Shown here: piece by piece, positions 1-8,513 of the stretch
Layout of the letters: each line of letters begins with the position of its first letter
Numbering within the stretch: the stretch's first letter is position 1
DNA from: Lentilitoribacter sp. Alg239-R112
GTDB lineage: Bacteria; Pseudomonadota; Alphaproteobacteria; Rhizobiales; Rhizobiaceae
Direction: 5' to 3'
Assembly (NCBI RefSeq): GCF_900537175.1
Contig: NZ_LS999833.1
Span: 2,294,001 to 2,358,000 of the forward strand
DNA: 64,000 nucleotides
Made by a program: the position numbers and the translations under genes
Notes under the pieces: generated by a model
What the model saw: the letters and a program-made list of their open reading frames with translations, nothing else
Databases searched by the model: none
What the model was told of the DNA's origin: nothing

Positions 1-360
1 GGTCTGCCTGCATTAACTGCACGCGCACAGGCTGATCGGTGGATATTTGATGTTACGCTCATTCAATATAACGAATTTTATTATCGCTTTCTGACAGCTG
101 TTCCAAAAACCAAAGCGCGCTACCTATTGGTTGCTAAAGAAATTGCCGGTAGTTTCCGCGCGTTAAGCCAAAATGAGGTTGCCAACCTGCGACCCTTGCG
201 CATTCGAACCGTTCAGGTTGCACCTGGTGATACCGTTTCTTCTATTGCGGCAAAAATGCTTGGAACCAACCGAAAAATAGAGTTGTTCAGAGTTTTAAAT
301 GCGTTGCAGTCGGGGGCGACCTTAACGCAAGGTTCAATTGTAAAAATCGTCTCAGAATAG
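1..360 (+). CDS. M48-family metalloprotease, C-terminal part (5' end outside window)
   Basis: The reading frame is open from base 1 to the stop at 358-360, so this is the C-terminal 119 residues of a longer protein. The first part (W14 to about residue 40, with a YNEFYYRF segment) resembles the region after the catalytic domain in Zn-dependent M48/BepA-like proteases of rhizobia. The last 60 residues (PGDTVSSIAAKM...) look like a LysM-type or peptidoglycan/periplasmic binding module. The HExxH motif lies upstream of the window and cannot be checked. The gene converges on carD and shares a terminator with it. The M48 assignment comes from recalled family and neighbourhood similarity. Confidence 0.6.
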   Translation, partial: GLPALTARAQADRWIFDVTLIQYNEFYYRFLTAVPKTKARYLLVAKEIAGSFRALSQNEVANLRPLRIRTVQVAPGDTVSSIAAKMLGTNRKIELFRVLNALQSGATLTQGSIVKIVSE

Positions 361-362
361 AA

Positions 363-396
363 AAAGCCCGTTAAACAGATTTAACGGGCTTTCTTT
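363..396. terminator. Bidirectional intrinsic terminator between the protease and carD
   Basis: A perfect 13-bp inverted repeat (arms 363-375 and 380-392, AAAGCCCGTTAAA and its complement) has a 4-nt loop. T-rich sequence follows on the plus strand, and A5 on the other side gives a T-tract on the minus strand. It lies between two convergent genes and can serve both. Confidence 0.9.
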
Positions 397-414
397 ATAA
401 GATGTCCTAAAAAA

Positions 415-1005
415 TTATGCAGCGGCAGAACCATCATTTTCTGATGTTGCAGCTTCTTCTTCGGTTTTCTTTACACGTCTCGCCGGAGGCGTTTTATTCA
501 AGTTAACTTCGATAAGCTGGACTGCTTCCGTATCTGAAATCTTCTGGACTGCGGATAGTTCACGAGCCATACGATCAAGCGCTGCTTCATAAAGCTGACG
601 TTCTGAATAAGATTGCTCAGGTTGGTTTTCTGCACGATAAAGATCGCGAACAACTTCTGCAATTTGAATAAGATCACCTGAATTAATCTTCGCATCATAT
701 TCCTGCGCACGACGCGACCACATGGTACGTTTAATACGAGCACGACCTTGAACAACTTTCAAAGCGCGTTCTACGAAATCTGTTTCTGAAAGTTTGCGCA
801 TGCCGATTGAAACAGCTTTTGCGACTGGAACCTTCAAGCGCATTTTGTCTTTATCAAAATCAATAACAAAAAGCTCAAGTTTATGACCAGCTACTTCCTG
901 CTCATCAATTTCTGTAATTTGACCAACACCATGCGCCGGGTAAACAATAGATTCACCAATTTTAAAACCTTGGCGTGTTGAAGTTTTTTTTGTCTGGGTT
1001 GCCAT
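415..1005 (-). CDS. carD: CarD-family transcriptional regulator (CdnL-like)
   Basis: A 196-residue protein. The N-terminal CarD/TRCF RNA-polymerase-interaction domain starts near residue 14 (FKIGESIVYPAHGVGQI), followed by the all-helical DNA-contacting domain to about residue 160. The tail is Lys/Glu/Ala-rich and low in complexity. In alphaproteobacteria CarD/CdnL binds the RNA polymerase beta subunit and stabilises open complexes at rRNA and ribosomal promoters. The length and the neighbouring ferredoxin, S4 and helicase genes match the usual Hyphomicrobiales arrangement. The start is ATG at 1005. A Shine-Dalgarno-like AGGGA sits 15 nt upstream, with a perfect palindrome filling the space between. 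Confidence 0.93.
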   Translation of the reverse strand: MATQTKKTSTRQGFKIGESIVYPAHGVGQITEIDEQEVAGHKLELFVIDFDKDKMRLKVPVAKAVSIGMRKLSETDFVERALKVVQGRARIKRTMWSRRAQEYDAKINSGDLIQIAEVVRDLYRAENQPEQSYSERQLYEAALDRMARELSAVQKISDTEAVQLIEVNLNKTPPARRVKKTEEEAATSENDGSAAA

Positions 1006-1344
1006 CTGTGTGTATCACACTCCCTGTTGGACATTCCATCAACACAGCGGAACGTCTTGTTTTTGTTTCCGTTTTCAACGGAACTATTCCAACTCAATTA
1101 AGCTCAAACATTTTCATGCACTCGCTGTAAAACAAGCGCAGGATAGGATCGGTATATTTATGTTGAAGGACCACTCTGCCCAAATGGTCAAATTGACGAT
1201 GCCTCGTATGCCGTAATTTTTTTGTCAGTTTTGCGACAATAACACAAAAACCTAACAATTTCAACGTGCGCGTAAAAACCGGTCACAAACTCTTAAGATA
1301 TAGTTAATTACGGAAATGTATGCACAGCCATTTAGTCCAAATAA
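1006..1344. other. Intergenic region upstream of carD and downstream of fdxA
   Basis: This is 339 bases between two minus-strand genes. Apart from the carD leader palindrome I see no convincing gene, RNA or strong terminator. The carD promoter must lie here, but I could not assign -35/-10 boxes with confidence. Confidence 0.5.
1008..1020 (-). promoter_or_regulatory. Palindrome between the carD ribosome-binding site and start codon
   Basis: GTGTG-TAT-CACAC is a perfect inverted repeat lying between the AGGGA at 1021-1025 (read on the minus strand) and the ATG at 1005. The linear spacing of 15 nt is long for a Shine-Dalgarno. Folding the 13-nt palindrome would shorten it, or it may be a protein-binding site. 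Its function is inferred only from position. Confidence 0.35.
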
Positions 1345-1686
1345 CTATTGATCGCCCAACCCCGGAGCCTCCGAGAAGAACTTCTTATATTTGTCTTCAA
1401 CACCATCCATCTCTTCGGCATCAGCAGGCTTTTCTCTGGCAACGGTAATATTTGGCCACTTTTCCGCAAAATCTGTATTGATTTTAAGCCATTTCTCCAA
1501 ACCAGGATCAGTATCTGGCGAAATGGCTTCTGCAGGGCACTCAGGCTCACAAACGCCACAATCGATACATTCATCTGGATGAATCACCAGCATATTGTCG
1601 CCCTCGTAGAAACAATCAACTGGGCAAACTTCAACACAATCCATGTATTTGCAGCGTATGCAATTTTCGGTCACGATATAAGTCAC
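1345..1686 (-). CDS. fdxA: 7Fe-8S ferredoxin FdxA
   Basis: A 113-residue ferredoxin with cysteines at 9, 12, 17, 21 and 25 in the first half and 40, 43, 46 and 50 in the second. The [12 protein letters not shown] block is a classic 4Fe-4S site, and the N-terminal set is typical of the 3Fe-4S/4Fe-4S FdxA family. It is a soluble one-electron carrier, and the partner enzyme is not evident from context. The start is GTG at 1686 (MTYIV...), with a GGAG Shine-Dalgarno about 10 nt upstream. The carD-fdxA-S4 order is conserved in rhizobia. Confidence 0.93.
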   Translation of the reverse strand: MTYIVTENCIRCKYMDCVEVCPVDCFYEGDNMLVIHPDECIDCGVCEPECPAEAISPDTDPGLEKWLKINTDFAEKWPNITVAREKPADAEEMDGVEDKYKKFFSEAPGLGDQ

Positions 1687-1815
1687 GTGCTACTCCAAAT
1701 ATTCTAATATTTACGTTCTGGTAAATGCTTTAATCCTGCATTGCAAGGAATTATGTTCCATAAATTAAGGGCCTATCGAGCAACATTTTCCAAAGCACGA
1801 TATAACCTGCATATT

Positions 1816-2205
1816 TCAAGATAGATATCGAAACCGATCAAGCTCTCGCTTTTCTTTTTTTGTAGGCCGTCCAGCACCCGGATCTCGAGATGGCGCACTC
1901 ATTTGCCGTATGTGTTTTTCATCCTTTGTAACAGGTGGTGGCGACAAATCTTCGTAAAGTTCTTTGGCTTCCTGATAGGGCCCCCGCCGTTCTCCAAAGT
2001 TTACAATACGCAAAACCAGGACGGAACGCTCAAGGGTAATCGTTAACACATCATCCAGTTTAACCTGATAGTTTGCAGACGATACTTTATCCTTATTAAC
2101 GCGCACTTTTCCACTTGAAACAAGCTTACCAGCAAGCGTGCGAGACTTTACAACACGCATGAAAAACAGACATTTATCTATACGTTGCTTAACGCCTTCA
2201 CTCAC
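1816..2205 (-). CDS. S4-domain RNA-binding protein (HslR/Hsp15-like)
   Basis: A 129-residue protein whose N-terminal S4 domain (residues 7-70: QRIDKCLFFMRVVKSRT... SGKVRVNKDKV) resembles Hsp15/HslR, which binds ribosomal subunits carrying stalled nascent chains. The C-terminal part (residues 80-129) is basic and Pro/Glu-rich. It starts with GTG at 2205, which overlaps the TGA stop of the helicase gene in a GTGA quartet. This suggests translational coupling. The pairing with the helicase is conserved in Hyphomicrobiales, which points to a shared RNA-related role. Confidence 0.85.
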   Translation of the reverse strand: MSEGVKQRIDKCLFFMRVVKSRTLAGKLVSSGKVRVNKDKVSSANYQVKLDDVLTITLERSVLVLRIVNFGERRGPYQEAKELYEDLSPPPVTKDEKHIRQMSAPSRDPGAGRPTKKEKRELDRFRYLS

Positions 2206-5126
2206 GTTTTCATCTGATCCTTAAGCGCTGCCAATTTAGCAAATGGAGAATCAGGATCAAGCGGCTTGTCCTTCTTCACAAACTTAGCAGAGTTTCCCTG
2301 CTTACCTTTGTTATGGTTGTTTTTATTATGCTTGGTAAATTTCTTACCGCCACCGCGATTAGATCGACCTTTATTTGCTCCATCGCCCTGAGCTCCAGAC
2401 TTACCACGACCGCGTGTCCGTTCTTGCCGACTCGCTGGACGCCAAAGTAAAACGGGCTTGGGCTCTTCTTCAACCTCAACAGCTTCATCCACTTTCGCAA
2501 CAGCATTTGCGTCTTCAACAACAGCATTTTTATCTTCATCAGCTTTAACAGAAGGCTCTGCATCTTTTACGATTTGCTTGGTAGAAACTACTTCAACAAC
2601 AGGGCCATCAGACTTCGCCTCGGCATCATCTTTAAAGCCTGCCAAATGCTCTTCTACAACCTCCGCCGCGATAGGTTCAGCGCGATAACCAAGACCTTTT
2701 AAGATCTCCTCAATATCTTCCGCTGTAGCACCTAAAATCGAAAGCATTGATGGTGTCGAAATGAATGTTTTGCCATCATAACCAGCCTCAGGGCGCGGAC
2801 CATCTCCGGGGTTCCAACTAAGTGCCGGACGGATAAGGTCTGCAAGGCGTTCTAAAATATCAATACGCACCGCACGCTTACCCAAAAACCGGAAGCCCGC
2901 AAGGCGATAGAATTCGCGTTCAAAACTCTGGTCTGTTTGCATAGATGTACGTCCAGCAGCAAGTCCAGCGATGACCTCACCAAAACCTGCTTTCTCAAAT
3001 CCATCATTTGAGATTGCCCATAACAAGGTAATCAATTCAGCAGGTGCTGGCTTAAGCAATGCCGGCATGAAGATGTGATAAGCACCAAAGCGAATGCCAT
3101 AGCGACGTAATATGCCGCGTTCAGATTGATCAATGCTCTTTACTGTTTCATGAACATCTCGACGGAAAAGAACACCCAATGCTTCAACAATTTGAAAAGC
3201 GAGACCGCGGCCTAACCCTTCAATATCATCTGCACGAGATAATTCATCTAAAGGTTTTAACACTGTCGCAATATGGTGATTTATAAACCGCTCAATACGA
3301 GCAATCACTAAATCACGTACATTCTCGGCAATCTGATCATCAGCTAAAATGATCACTTTCGGCTTCATGATGTGATCACCCTTGGTCAATTTACCAACGG
3401 GTTCACCATTCCATCTGATCGTACCATCATTACCAATTGCAAAATCACCATTTGCGCCAGCATGCAATCGAGCAGCACGCGCTTCAAATTCTATGACCAA
3501 AGCATTTTGTGATGCCGCCATTACAGCCTTTGCATCCAAACCTTCAGCCGACTTATCCGGTACAAACCGAAATCCATTCAGTTGACCTACATGATGACCC
3601 TCGACGAACATATCGCCATTTACACTTATTTCTGCTTCCAGCATTGCTTTCTCTCTTAACCGCTTCATCAGCACAGATGTCCTGCGATCTACAAACCGTT
3701 TCGTCAACCTCTCATGTAGCGCATCAGACAAACGATCCTCAATTTCACGTGTTTTTTCTTGCCAATGTTGCGGATTTGCAAGCCACGCCGGATGATTTGA
3801 TACGTATGTCCATGTTCTAATCTGAGAGATTCGCGCAGACAATGTGTCAATTTCACCATCTGTCTTATCTAAGAGACGAAGTTGTTTGGCAAGATAATCC
3901 TCATCTACCGAACCTTTAATCACGAGATCCTGAAAAATAGTTGAAATCAATTCACCATGTTGGGCGGGTGCAACACCACGGTAATCGGGAAGTGCGCATA
4001 CTTCCCATAAAGTTTTCACCCGCGATGCGCTGTTGGTATATTTCGTTACATCATCATCCCTTGATAGAAATTCAAGCGCCCGCTGATCAACACTCGGAAC
4101 AGCCTTTGTTAGCCCGTTTATCACGGGTGTTCGCTCCAAACTCGAAACGAGATTCGACAAAGATGAAAAATCAAGCTGCTGATTGCGCCATTGCAATATC
4201 TTCACAGGTTCAAATACATGCGCTTCCAAACGCTCAACGGTTTCTTCATTTAAAGGTGCCGCATGTCCTGTCACGCCGAAAGTGCCATCGGTCGTATGCC
4301 TGCCTGCTCGGCCAGCAATCTGACCAAGCTCTGCAAGATTTAATGGTCTATACTGAAAACCATCAAATTTATGATCTTGCGCAAATGCAACATGATCAAC
4401 ATCCAGATTTAGCCCCATACCAATAGCATCAGTTGCTACAAGATAATCAACATCACCATTTTGATAAAGTTCAACTTGAGCATTGCGGGTTCTGGGGGAC
4501 AACGCACCCAAAACCACCGCTGCACCACCACGCTGGCGACGAATAAGTTCTGCAATGGCATAAACTTCATTGGCAGAAAACGCGACAACGGCGGAACGTC
4601 TTTGCAGCCGCGATATTTTGCGCGAACCGCTATATTCGAGGCGTGAGAGACGCGGTCGCTCGATCACATATAGGCCTGGCATCATGCGTGATAGTACATT
4701 GCGCATAATATCCGAGCCAAGCAGAAGCGTTTCTTCAGTGCCCCTTAGATGCAATATTCTATCGGTGAAAACATGCCCACGCTCTAAATCAGATGCAAGC
4801 TGAACTTCGTCAATTGCAACAAAAGCCGCGTTTGTTGTGCGGGGCATCGCTTCAACAGTGCACACCGTGTACGTTGCATTTGGCGGACTGATCTTTTCTT
4901 CACCCGTTACTAATGCAACCTTACCCTCCCCGACACGTTTGATAAGTCGCTGATAAACTTCGCGAGCCAGGAGACGTAATGGCAACCCAATGACACCACT
5001 TTTATGGGCAATCATTCGTTCAATTGCATAATGGGTTTTACCAGTATTTGTCGGTCCCAAAACAGCCGTTACGCCGCGACCACTTACGACAATCGGATCT
5101 ACTGGTATTTCAGAATGTCTATTCAT
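2202..5126 (-). CDS. Suv3-like DExH helicase with basic C-terminal tail
   Basis: A 974-residue superfamily-2 helicase. It has a Walker A GPTNTGKT at residues 24-31, a DEVQ box at 106-109 and an RNA-binding motif VI GQIAGRAGRH near residue 270. Its core resembles mitochondrial Suv3, followed by a long alpha-helical region (300-780). The C-terminal 170 residues are acidic (Val/Glu/Asp/Ala) and then Lys/Asn/Gly-rich, a likely disordered RNA-binding tail. Rhizobial homologues are sometimes annotated mgpS. RNA unwinding is inferred from the family. It overlaps the S4 gene by 4 nt. The start is ATG at 5126. Confidence 0.88.
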   Translation of the reverse strand: MNRHSEIPVDPIVVSGRGVTAVLGPTNTGKTHYAIERMIAHKSGVIGLPLRLLAREVYQRLIKRVGEGKVALVTGEEKISPPNATYTVCTVEAMPRTTNAAFVAIDEVQLASDLERGHVFTDRILHLRGTEETLLLGSDIMRNVLSRMMPGLYVIERPRLSRLEYSGSRKISRLQRRSAVVAFSANEVYAIAELIRRQRGGAAVVLGALSPRTRNAQVELYQNGDVDYLVATDAIGMGLNLDVDHVAFAQDHKFDGFQYRPLNLAELGQIAGRAGRHTTDGTFGVTGHAAPLNEETVERLEAHVFEPVKILQWRNQQLDFSSLSNLVSSLERTPVINGLTKAVPSVDQRALEFLSRDDDVTKYTNSASRVKTLWEVCALPDYRGVAPAQHGELISTIFQDLVIKGSVDEDYLAKQLRLLDKTDGEIDTLSARISQIRTWTYVSNHPAWLANPQHWQEKTREIEDRLSDALHERLTKRFVDRRTSVLMKRLREKAMLEAEISVNGDMFVEGHHVGQLNGFRFVPDKSAEGLDAKAVMAASQNALVIEFEARAARLHAGANGDFAIGNDGTIRWNGEPVGKLTKGDHIMKPKVIILADDQIAENVRDLVIARIERFINHHIATVLKPLDELSRADDIEGLGRGLAFQIVEALGVLFRRDVHETVKSIDQSERGILRRYGIRFGAYHIFMPALLKPAPAELITLLWAISNDGFEKAGFGEVIAGLAAGRTSMQTDQSFEREFYRLAGFRFLGKRAVRIDILERLADLIRPALSWNPGDGPRPEAGYDGKTFISTPSMLSILGATAEDIEEILKGLGYRAEPIAAEVVEEHLAGFKDDAEAKSDGPVVEVVSTKQIVKDAEPSVKADEDKNAVVEDANAVAKVDEAVEVEEEPKPVLLWRPASRQERTRGRGKSGAQGDGANKGRSNRGGGKKFTKHNKNNHNKGKQGNSAKFVKKDKPLDPDSPFAKLAALKDQMKT

Positions 5127-5233
5127 AAATTGAACTCACACGTCACTTAGTTTTTGCTAGCATAATTAAGCAAAACAAACACGAAAAAAACACGTTATGA
5201 AAACCTCGCCTGTTAACGAATGGAACAGGGATA

Positions 5234-5297
5234 GAACGAATCGGCTACGAATCGCTGACTAAGCTCATTTCCCGTTTTGTTCACGGCTACATATTGC
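5234..5297. repeat. Direct repeat copy 1 (64 bp)
   Basis: This aligns without gaps to 5526-5589 with 47 of 64 identities by my count. The conserved blocks are GAACGAA, ACGAATCGCT and the last 23 bases (TTTTGTTCACG-CTACATATTGC, 22 of 23 identical). The middle is diverged. Confidence 0.8.
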
Positions 5298-5322
5298 GAT
5301 CAGCGCAAAAAAGTGAACAAAA
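5275..5322. repeat. Nested inverted repeat in the helicase-phaB gap
   Basis: The outer arms TTTTGTTCAC (5275-5284) and GTGAACAAAA (5313-5322) are perfectly complementary over 10 bp. They enclose a second perfect inverted repeat, TTGCG (5294-5298) and CGCAA (5304-5308), with a 5-nt loop. The left half overlaps direct repeat copy 1, while copy 2 has no matching right arm. It could be a cruciform, an operator or an RNA stem. The function is unknown. Confidence 0.75.
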
Positions 5323-5525
5323 TATCGACATTGACTGAAGATATTCTATTGAATTTTCCATTGAAAAGTTAATAACAACTCCGATGGGCTTAGAATATAA
5401 AAAACTATGTGAAAAACCACACATCCGATTAACTATTTTAGTTACACTTTGTTAATCAAAACAAACAGATAGTTAAAGTTAAAGTCAATTTTTGTTCAAA
5501 ATCATTAAGCATTAGACCAAAAGCG

Positions 5526-5589
5526 GAACGAAACAGACACGAATCGCTCACCTGAGTATGTTCTTATTTTGTTCACGACTACATATTGC
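5526..5589. repeat. Direct repeat copy 2 (64 bp)
   Basis: This is the second copy, in the same orientation and 292 bp from copy 1 (start to start). It keeps the ACGAATCGCT block and the TTTTGTTCAC-CTACATATTGC end. A further isolated TTTTGTTCA occurs between the copies at 5490-5498. Confidence 0.8.
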
Positions 5590-5683
5590 CCAACCCATGC
5601 ACCGGATAACTAATTTCCACCTCTACAATCCATATATTGAGAGGAAACCTAATGCTCACTGTTAATCAGTATTAACAAAGCGT

Positions 5684-5711
5684 AAAAAAAGGCGCCTCAA
5701 TGAGGCGCCTC
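5684..5711 (-). terminator. Intrinsic terminator of phaAB
   Basis: GGCGCCTCA (5691-5699) and TGAGGCGCC (5701-5709) are complementary. The real loop is probably the central TCAATGA, giving a GC-rich stem. On the minus strand the stem is followed by seven T residues (A7 at 5684-5690), as expected for the end of the phaA-phaB transcript. Confidence 0.9.
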
Positions 5712-5735
5712 AGCATTCAATTTGTGACTAAATTC

Positions 5736-6461
5736 TTAAGAGAAGTATTGACCACCATTTGCAGAAATTGTTGACCCTGTGATGAAACCGGCATCATCGG
5801 ATGCAAGGAAGACAACGCAGCGTGCAATCTCTTCCGGCTCGCCCAAACGGCCAACTGGAATAAGTGGTAAAACATGTTTTTCTAACACATCCGGGTCAAT
5901 TGCTTTGACCATATCAGTGCCAATATAGCCTGGGCAAACAGCATTGACTGTGATCCCAGCGCGAGCGCCTTCTTGAGCCAGCGCTTTGGTCAGACCAATA
6001 TCACCCGCTTTGGCAGCAGAATAATTAGCTTGGCCAGCTTGGCCTTTTTGACCATTGATAGACGAAATGTTAATTACACGACCAAATTTACGAGCGCGCA
6101 GGCCCGGCCAAATTGGGTGTGTCATGTTGAAAACACCATTTAGATTGGTGTTAATGACTTCATTCCATTTTTCAGGAGTCATTTTGTGGAACATACCATC
6201 GCGAGTAATGCCTGCATTATTCACTAGAACTGAGATTTCACCCAAATCCGCTTCAACTTGCGCGATACCGGCAGCACATGCTTCATAATCTGCAACTGAC
6301 CATTTATATGCTTTAATGCCAGTTTCTGCTGTAAAGGCGGCGGCGGCCTCATCATTACCTGCATAGTTGGCGGCAACAGTATAACCAGCTTCTTTTAATG
6401 CTACAGAAATGGCGGCGCCGATACCTCGGGTGCCGCCAGTTACGATTGCTACTTTACTCAT
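5736..6461 (-). CDS. phaB: Acetoacetyl-CoA reductase
   Basis: A 241-residue short-chain dehydrogenase that reduces acetoacetyl-CoA to (R)-3-hydroxybutyryl-CoA with NADPH, the second step of polyhydroxybutyrate synthesis. Visible motifs are TGGTRGIG at 8-15, NNAG at 81-84, and a catalytic Ser134, Tyr147 and Lys151 with the standard spacing. The length equals the PhaB family. It lies about 100 nt downstream of phaA on the same strand. A good Shine-Dalgarno (AGAGGGAC) precedes the ATG at 6461. A strong terminator follows it. Confidence 0.95.
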   Translation of the reverse strand: MSKVAIVTGGTRGIGAAISVALKEAGYTVAANYAGNDEAAAAFTAETGIKAYKWSVADYEACAAGIAQVEADLGEISVLVNNAGITRDGMFHKMTPEKWNEVINTNLNGVFNMTHPIWPGLRARKFGRVINISSINGQKGQAGQANYSAAKAGDIGLTKALAQEGARAGITVNAVCPGYIGTDMVKAIDPDVLEKHVLPLIPVGRLGEPEEIARCVVFLASDDAGFITGSTISANGGQYFS

Positions 6462-6564
6462 AATGTCCCTCTTGATGAAATGTCTGCTAAAGTCGTTAAA
6501 GTTTAACCTAAATTGACTTTAGCAAATTTTCAAAAAAAGACATATGTTATTATGTAATAGCTGC

Positions 6565-7740
6565 CTAACGTTCAACGCAAAGCGCTACGCCCATACCACC
6601 ACCAATACATAGTGTAGCAAGGCCTTTATTCACATCACGACGAACCATTTCATGGATAAGTGTGGTTAGAACACGTGCGCCGGAAGCACCAATTGGGTGA
6701 CCAATTGCAATCGCGCCGCCATTGACGTTTACGATTTCAGGATCCCAACCCATATCCATATTCACAGCACATGCTTGTGCAGCAAATGCTTCATTCGCTT
6801 CAACAAGATCAAGATCGCCAACAGACCAACCCGCGCGTTCTAACGCTTTACGCGATGCTGGAATTGGACCAGTACCCATAATTTGTGGATCAACACCAGA
6901 CGTTGCCCAAGATGCGATACGCGCCATTGGTGCGATATCGCGCTTATTCGCTTCTTCTTCAGACATTAAAATGGCAGCTGCTGCGCCATCGTTCAGGCCA
7001 GATGCGTTCGCGGCGGTAACGGTGCCTTCTTTATCAAAAGCAGGACGAAGTTTACCAACACTTTCAAGCGTAACACCATGTTTGATGTACTCATCTTCTT
7101 CAACGATTGTATCACCCTTGCGACCTTTAATCGTATGAGCAACAATCTCATCTTTAAATTTGCCAGCTTTTTGAGCAGCCTCAGCTTTGTTTTGAGATGC
7201 GACAGCAAATTCATCCTGTGTTTGACGAGACAGTTCCCACTTCTTGGCAATGTTCTCAGCCGTTACACCCATGTGGTAACCGTAAAATGCTTCCGTCAGA
7301 CCGTCTTTTATCATTGTATCAATGAGCTTCATATCACCCATTTTTGTACCCGCACGCATATGAGCACAATGAGTAGACAATGACATAGATTCTTGACCAC
7401 CTGCCGCAATAATATCAGCATCGCCACTCATAATTTGTTGCATGCCAATTGCCATCGCACGCAAGCCAGACCCACAAACTTGATTAAGGCCCCAGGCCGT
7501 TGCTTCTTTCGGGATACCGGCAGCCATTGCAGCTTGACGTGCGGGGTTTTGCCCCATGCCAGCTGTTAGGACTTGCCCCATGATAACTTCATTCACCGCA
7601 TCAGCTTCAACACCAGCTTTTGCAAGCGCACCTTTGATCGCAGTCGCACCAAGATCATGTGCAGGCGCTTTAGCAAACGCACCACTAAAAGAGCCGACCG
7701 CTGTTCTGGCGATGCCAGCAATTACAATTGAACTACTCAT
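6565..7740 (-). CDS. phaA: Acetyl-CoA C-acetyltransferase (beta-ketothiolase)
   Basis: A 391-residue thiolase that condenses two acetyl-CoA to acetoacetyl-CoA, the first step of PHB synthesis, and also works in reverse. The acyl-enzyme cysteine is C89 ([11 protein letters not shown]). The other active-site blocks are [23 protein letters not shown] near residues 340-355 and CIGGGMGVA at the C-terminus. It is the first gene of phaA-phaB and diverges from the regulator phaR. The PHA synthase gene phaC is not in the window. The start ATG has GAGGAA upstream. Confidence 0.96.
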   Translation of the reverse strand: MSSSIVIAGIARTAVGSFSGAFAKAPAHDLGATAIKGALAKAGVEADAVNEVIMGQVLTAGMGQNPARQAAMAAGIPKEATAWGLNQVCGSGLRAMAIGMQQIMSGDADIIAAGGQESMSLSTHCAHMRAGTKMGDMKLIDTMIKDGLTEAFYGYHMGVTAENIAKKWELSRQTQDEFAVASQNKAEAAQKAGKFKDEIVAHTIKGRKGDTIVEEDEYIKHGVTLESVGKLRPAFDKEGTVTAANASGLNDGAAAAILMSEEEANKRDIAPMARIASWATSGVDPQIMGTGPIPASRKALERAGWSVGDLDLVEANEAFAAQACAVNMDMGWDPEIVNVNGGAIAIGHPIGASGARVLTTLIHEMVRRDVNKGLATLCIGGGMGVALCVER

Positions 7741-7790
7741 AAATTATTCCTCTTTATAGCCAGTTTAAATACAAACTGCGCGTCCCTAAC

Positions 7791-7846
7791 CAATGCAATA
7801 AATGCTGCACCGCAATATAGATAGACAAAATATCGGCAATGCACAA
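7791..7846. promoter_or_regulatory. Candidate PhaR operator between phaA and phaR
   Basis: The 180-bp divergent gap contains a GCA/TGC-rich cluster. CAATGCA occurs at 7791-7797 and 7837-7843, with AATGCTGCACCGCAAT at 7801-7816 between them. PhaR repressors are known to bind TGC-rich DNA upstream of PHA genes and their own gene. The assignment is by position and composition only. Confidence 0.4.
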
Positions 7847-7920
7847 TAGGCTTGGCAATTCTAATATTTTTAGATTAGTGTAAATTTCAAAGTTAGTATA
7901 GCTTATTTCTGGAGGGTCAC

Positions 7921-8499
7921 ATGAGCAAAGACACGGACGCTATTGTCATCAAAAAGTATGCAAACCGACGTTTGTATAATACTGGCACAAGTGCGTATGT
8001 CACGCTTGAAGACTTGGCTGAGATGGTTCAAAAAGGTGAAGATTTTACCGTCAACGAAGCAAAAACTGGTGAAGATATAACACACTCCGTTCTCACCCAA
8101 ATTATTTTTGAACAGGAAGCAAAAACAGGAAACACCCTTCTACCAACATCTTTTCTGCGCCAGCTCATTTCATTTTATGGTGATCAAATGCAGATGGTTG
8201 TGCCGAGCTATCTCGAACATTCTATGTCAGCGCTTACCGAGCAACAAGAAAAGTTCAAAGAACAAATGACCTCATCCATGGAAGCAAACCCAGTCATTGC
8301 GAATATGGCTGCGCCCATGCAGTTGATCGAAGAACAAGTCAAAAAAAATACAGAAATGTTTCAGCAAGCCATGTCGATGTTTTCTCCCTTCGCAATGTCA
8401 CCTGAAGGTGAAGAAAAAAAAGACGAAGCTAAGAGCGAAATTGACGAGTTAAAGGAACAACTCAAAGGCATGCAAGATAAGATCAACAAGATTAGCTGA
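7921..8499 (+). CDS. phaR: Polyhydroxyalkanoate synthesis regulator PhaR
   Basis: A 192-residue protein with the PHB/PHA accumulation regulator DNA-binding domain at the N-terminus (IKKYANRRLYNTGTSAYVTLEDL at about residues 10-33). A second conserved block follows (FEQEAKTGNTLLPTSFLRQLI at about 62-83). The tail is a Glu/Lys-rich coiled coil. In related bacteria PhaR binds both PHB granules and promoters of phasin and pha genes, and so senses polymer. It is divergent to phaAB. The ATG at 7921 is preceded by GGAGG. Confidence 0.95.
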   Translation: MSKDTDAIVIKKYANRRLYNTGTSAYVTLEDLAEMVQKGEDFTVNEAKTGEDITHSVLTQIIFEQEAKTGNTLLPTSFLRQLISFYGDQMQMVVPSYLEHSMSALTEQQEKFKEQMTSSMEANPVIANMAAPMQLIEEQVKKNTEMFQQAMSMFSPFAMSPEGEEKKDEAKSEIDELKEQLKGMQDKINKIS

Positions 8500-8513
8500 G
8501 AGATCATTCCCAG

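Larger units (their letters stand above)
5127..5735. other. 609-bp AT-rich intergenic region with repeats
   Basis: No credible protein gene is present between the helicase start and the end of phaB. It holds two 64-bp direct repeats, a nested inverted repeat and several TTTTGTTCA motifs (listed separately), and the phaAB terminator. A plus-strand micro-ORF of seven codons (5652-5675, MLTVNQY) has a good Shine-Dalgarno (AGAGGA at 5640-5645) but may be chance. The helicase promoter must lie at the left end. Confidence 0.6.

Noticed and set aside
3509..4426. Plus-strand frames of 100-160 codons inside the Suv3-like helicase gene
   Set aside because: They are antisense shadows of a strongly supported coding region and show no recognisable domain or start signal.
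5238..5545. Three GANTC (CcrM-type) sites inside the direct repeats
   Set aside because: About two to three such sites are expected by chance in 609 bp, so this is not an enrichment, although the sites coincide with conserved repeat positions.
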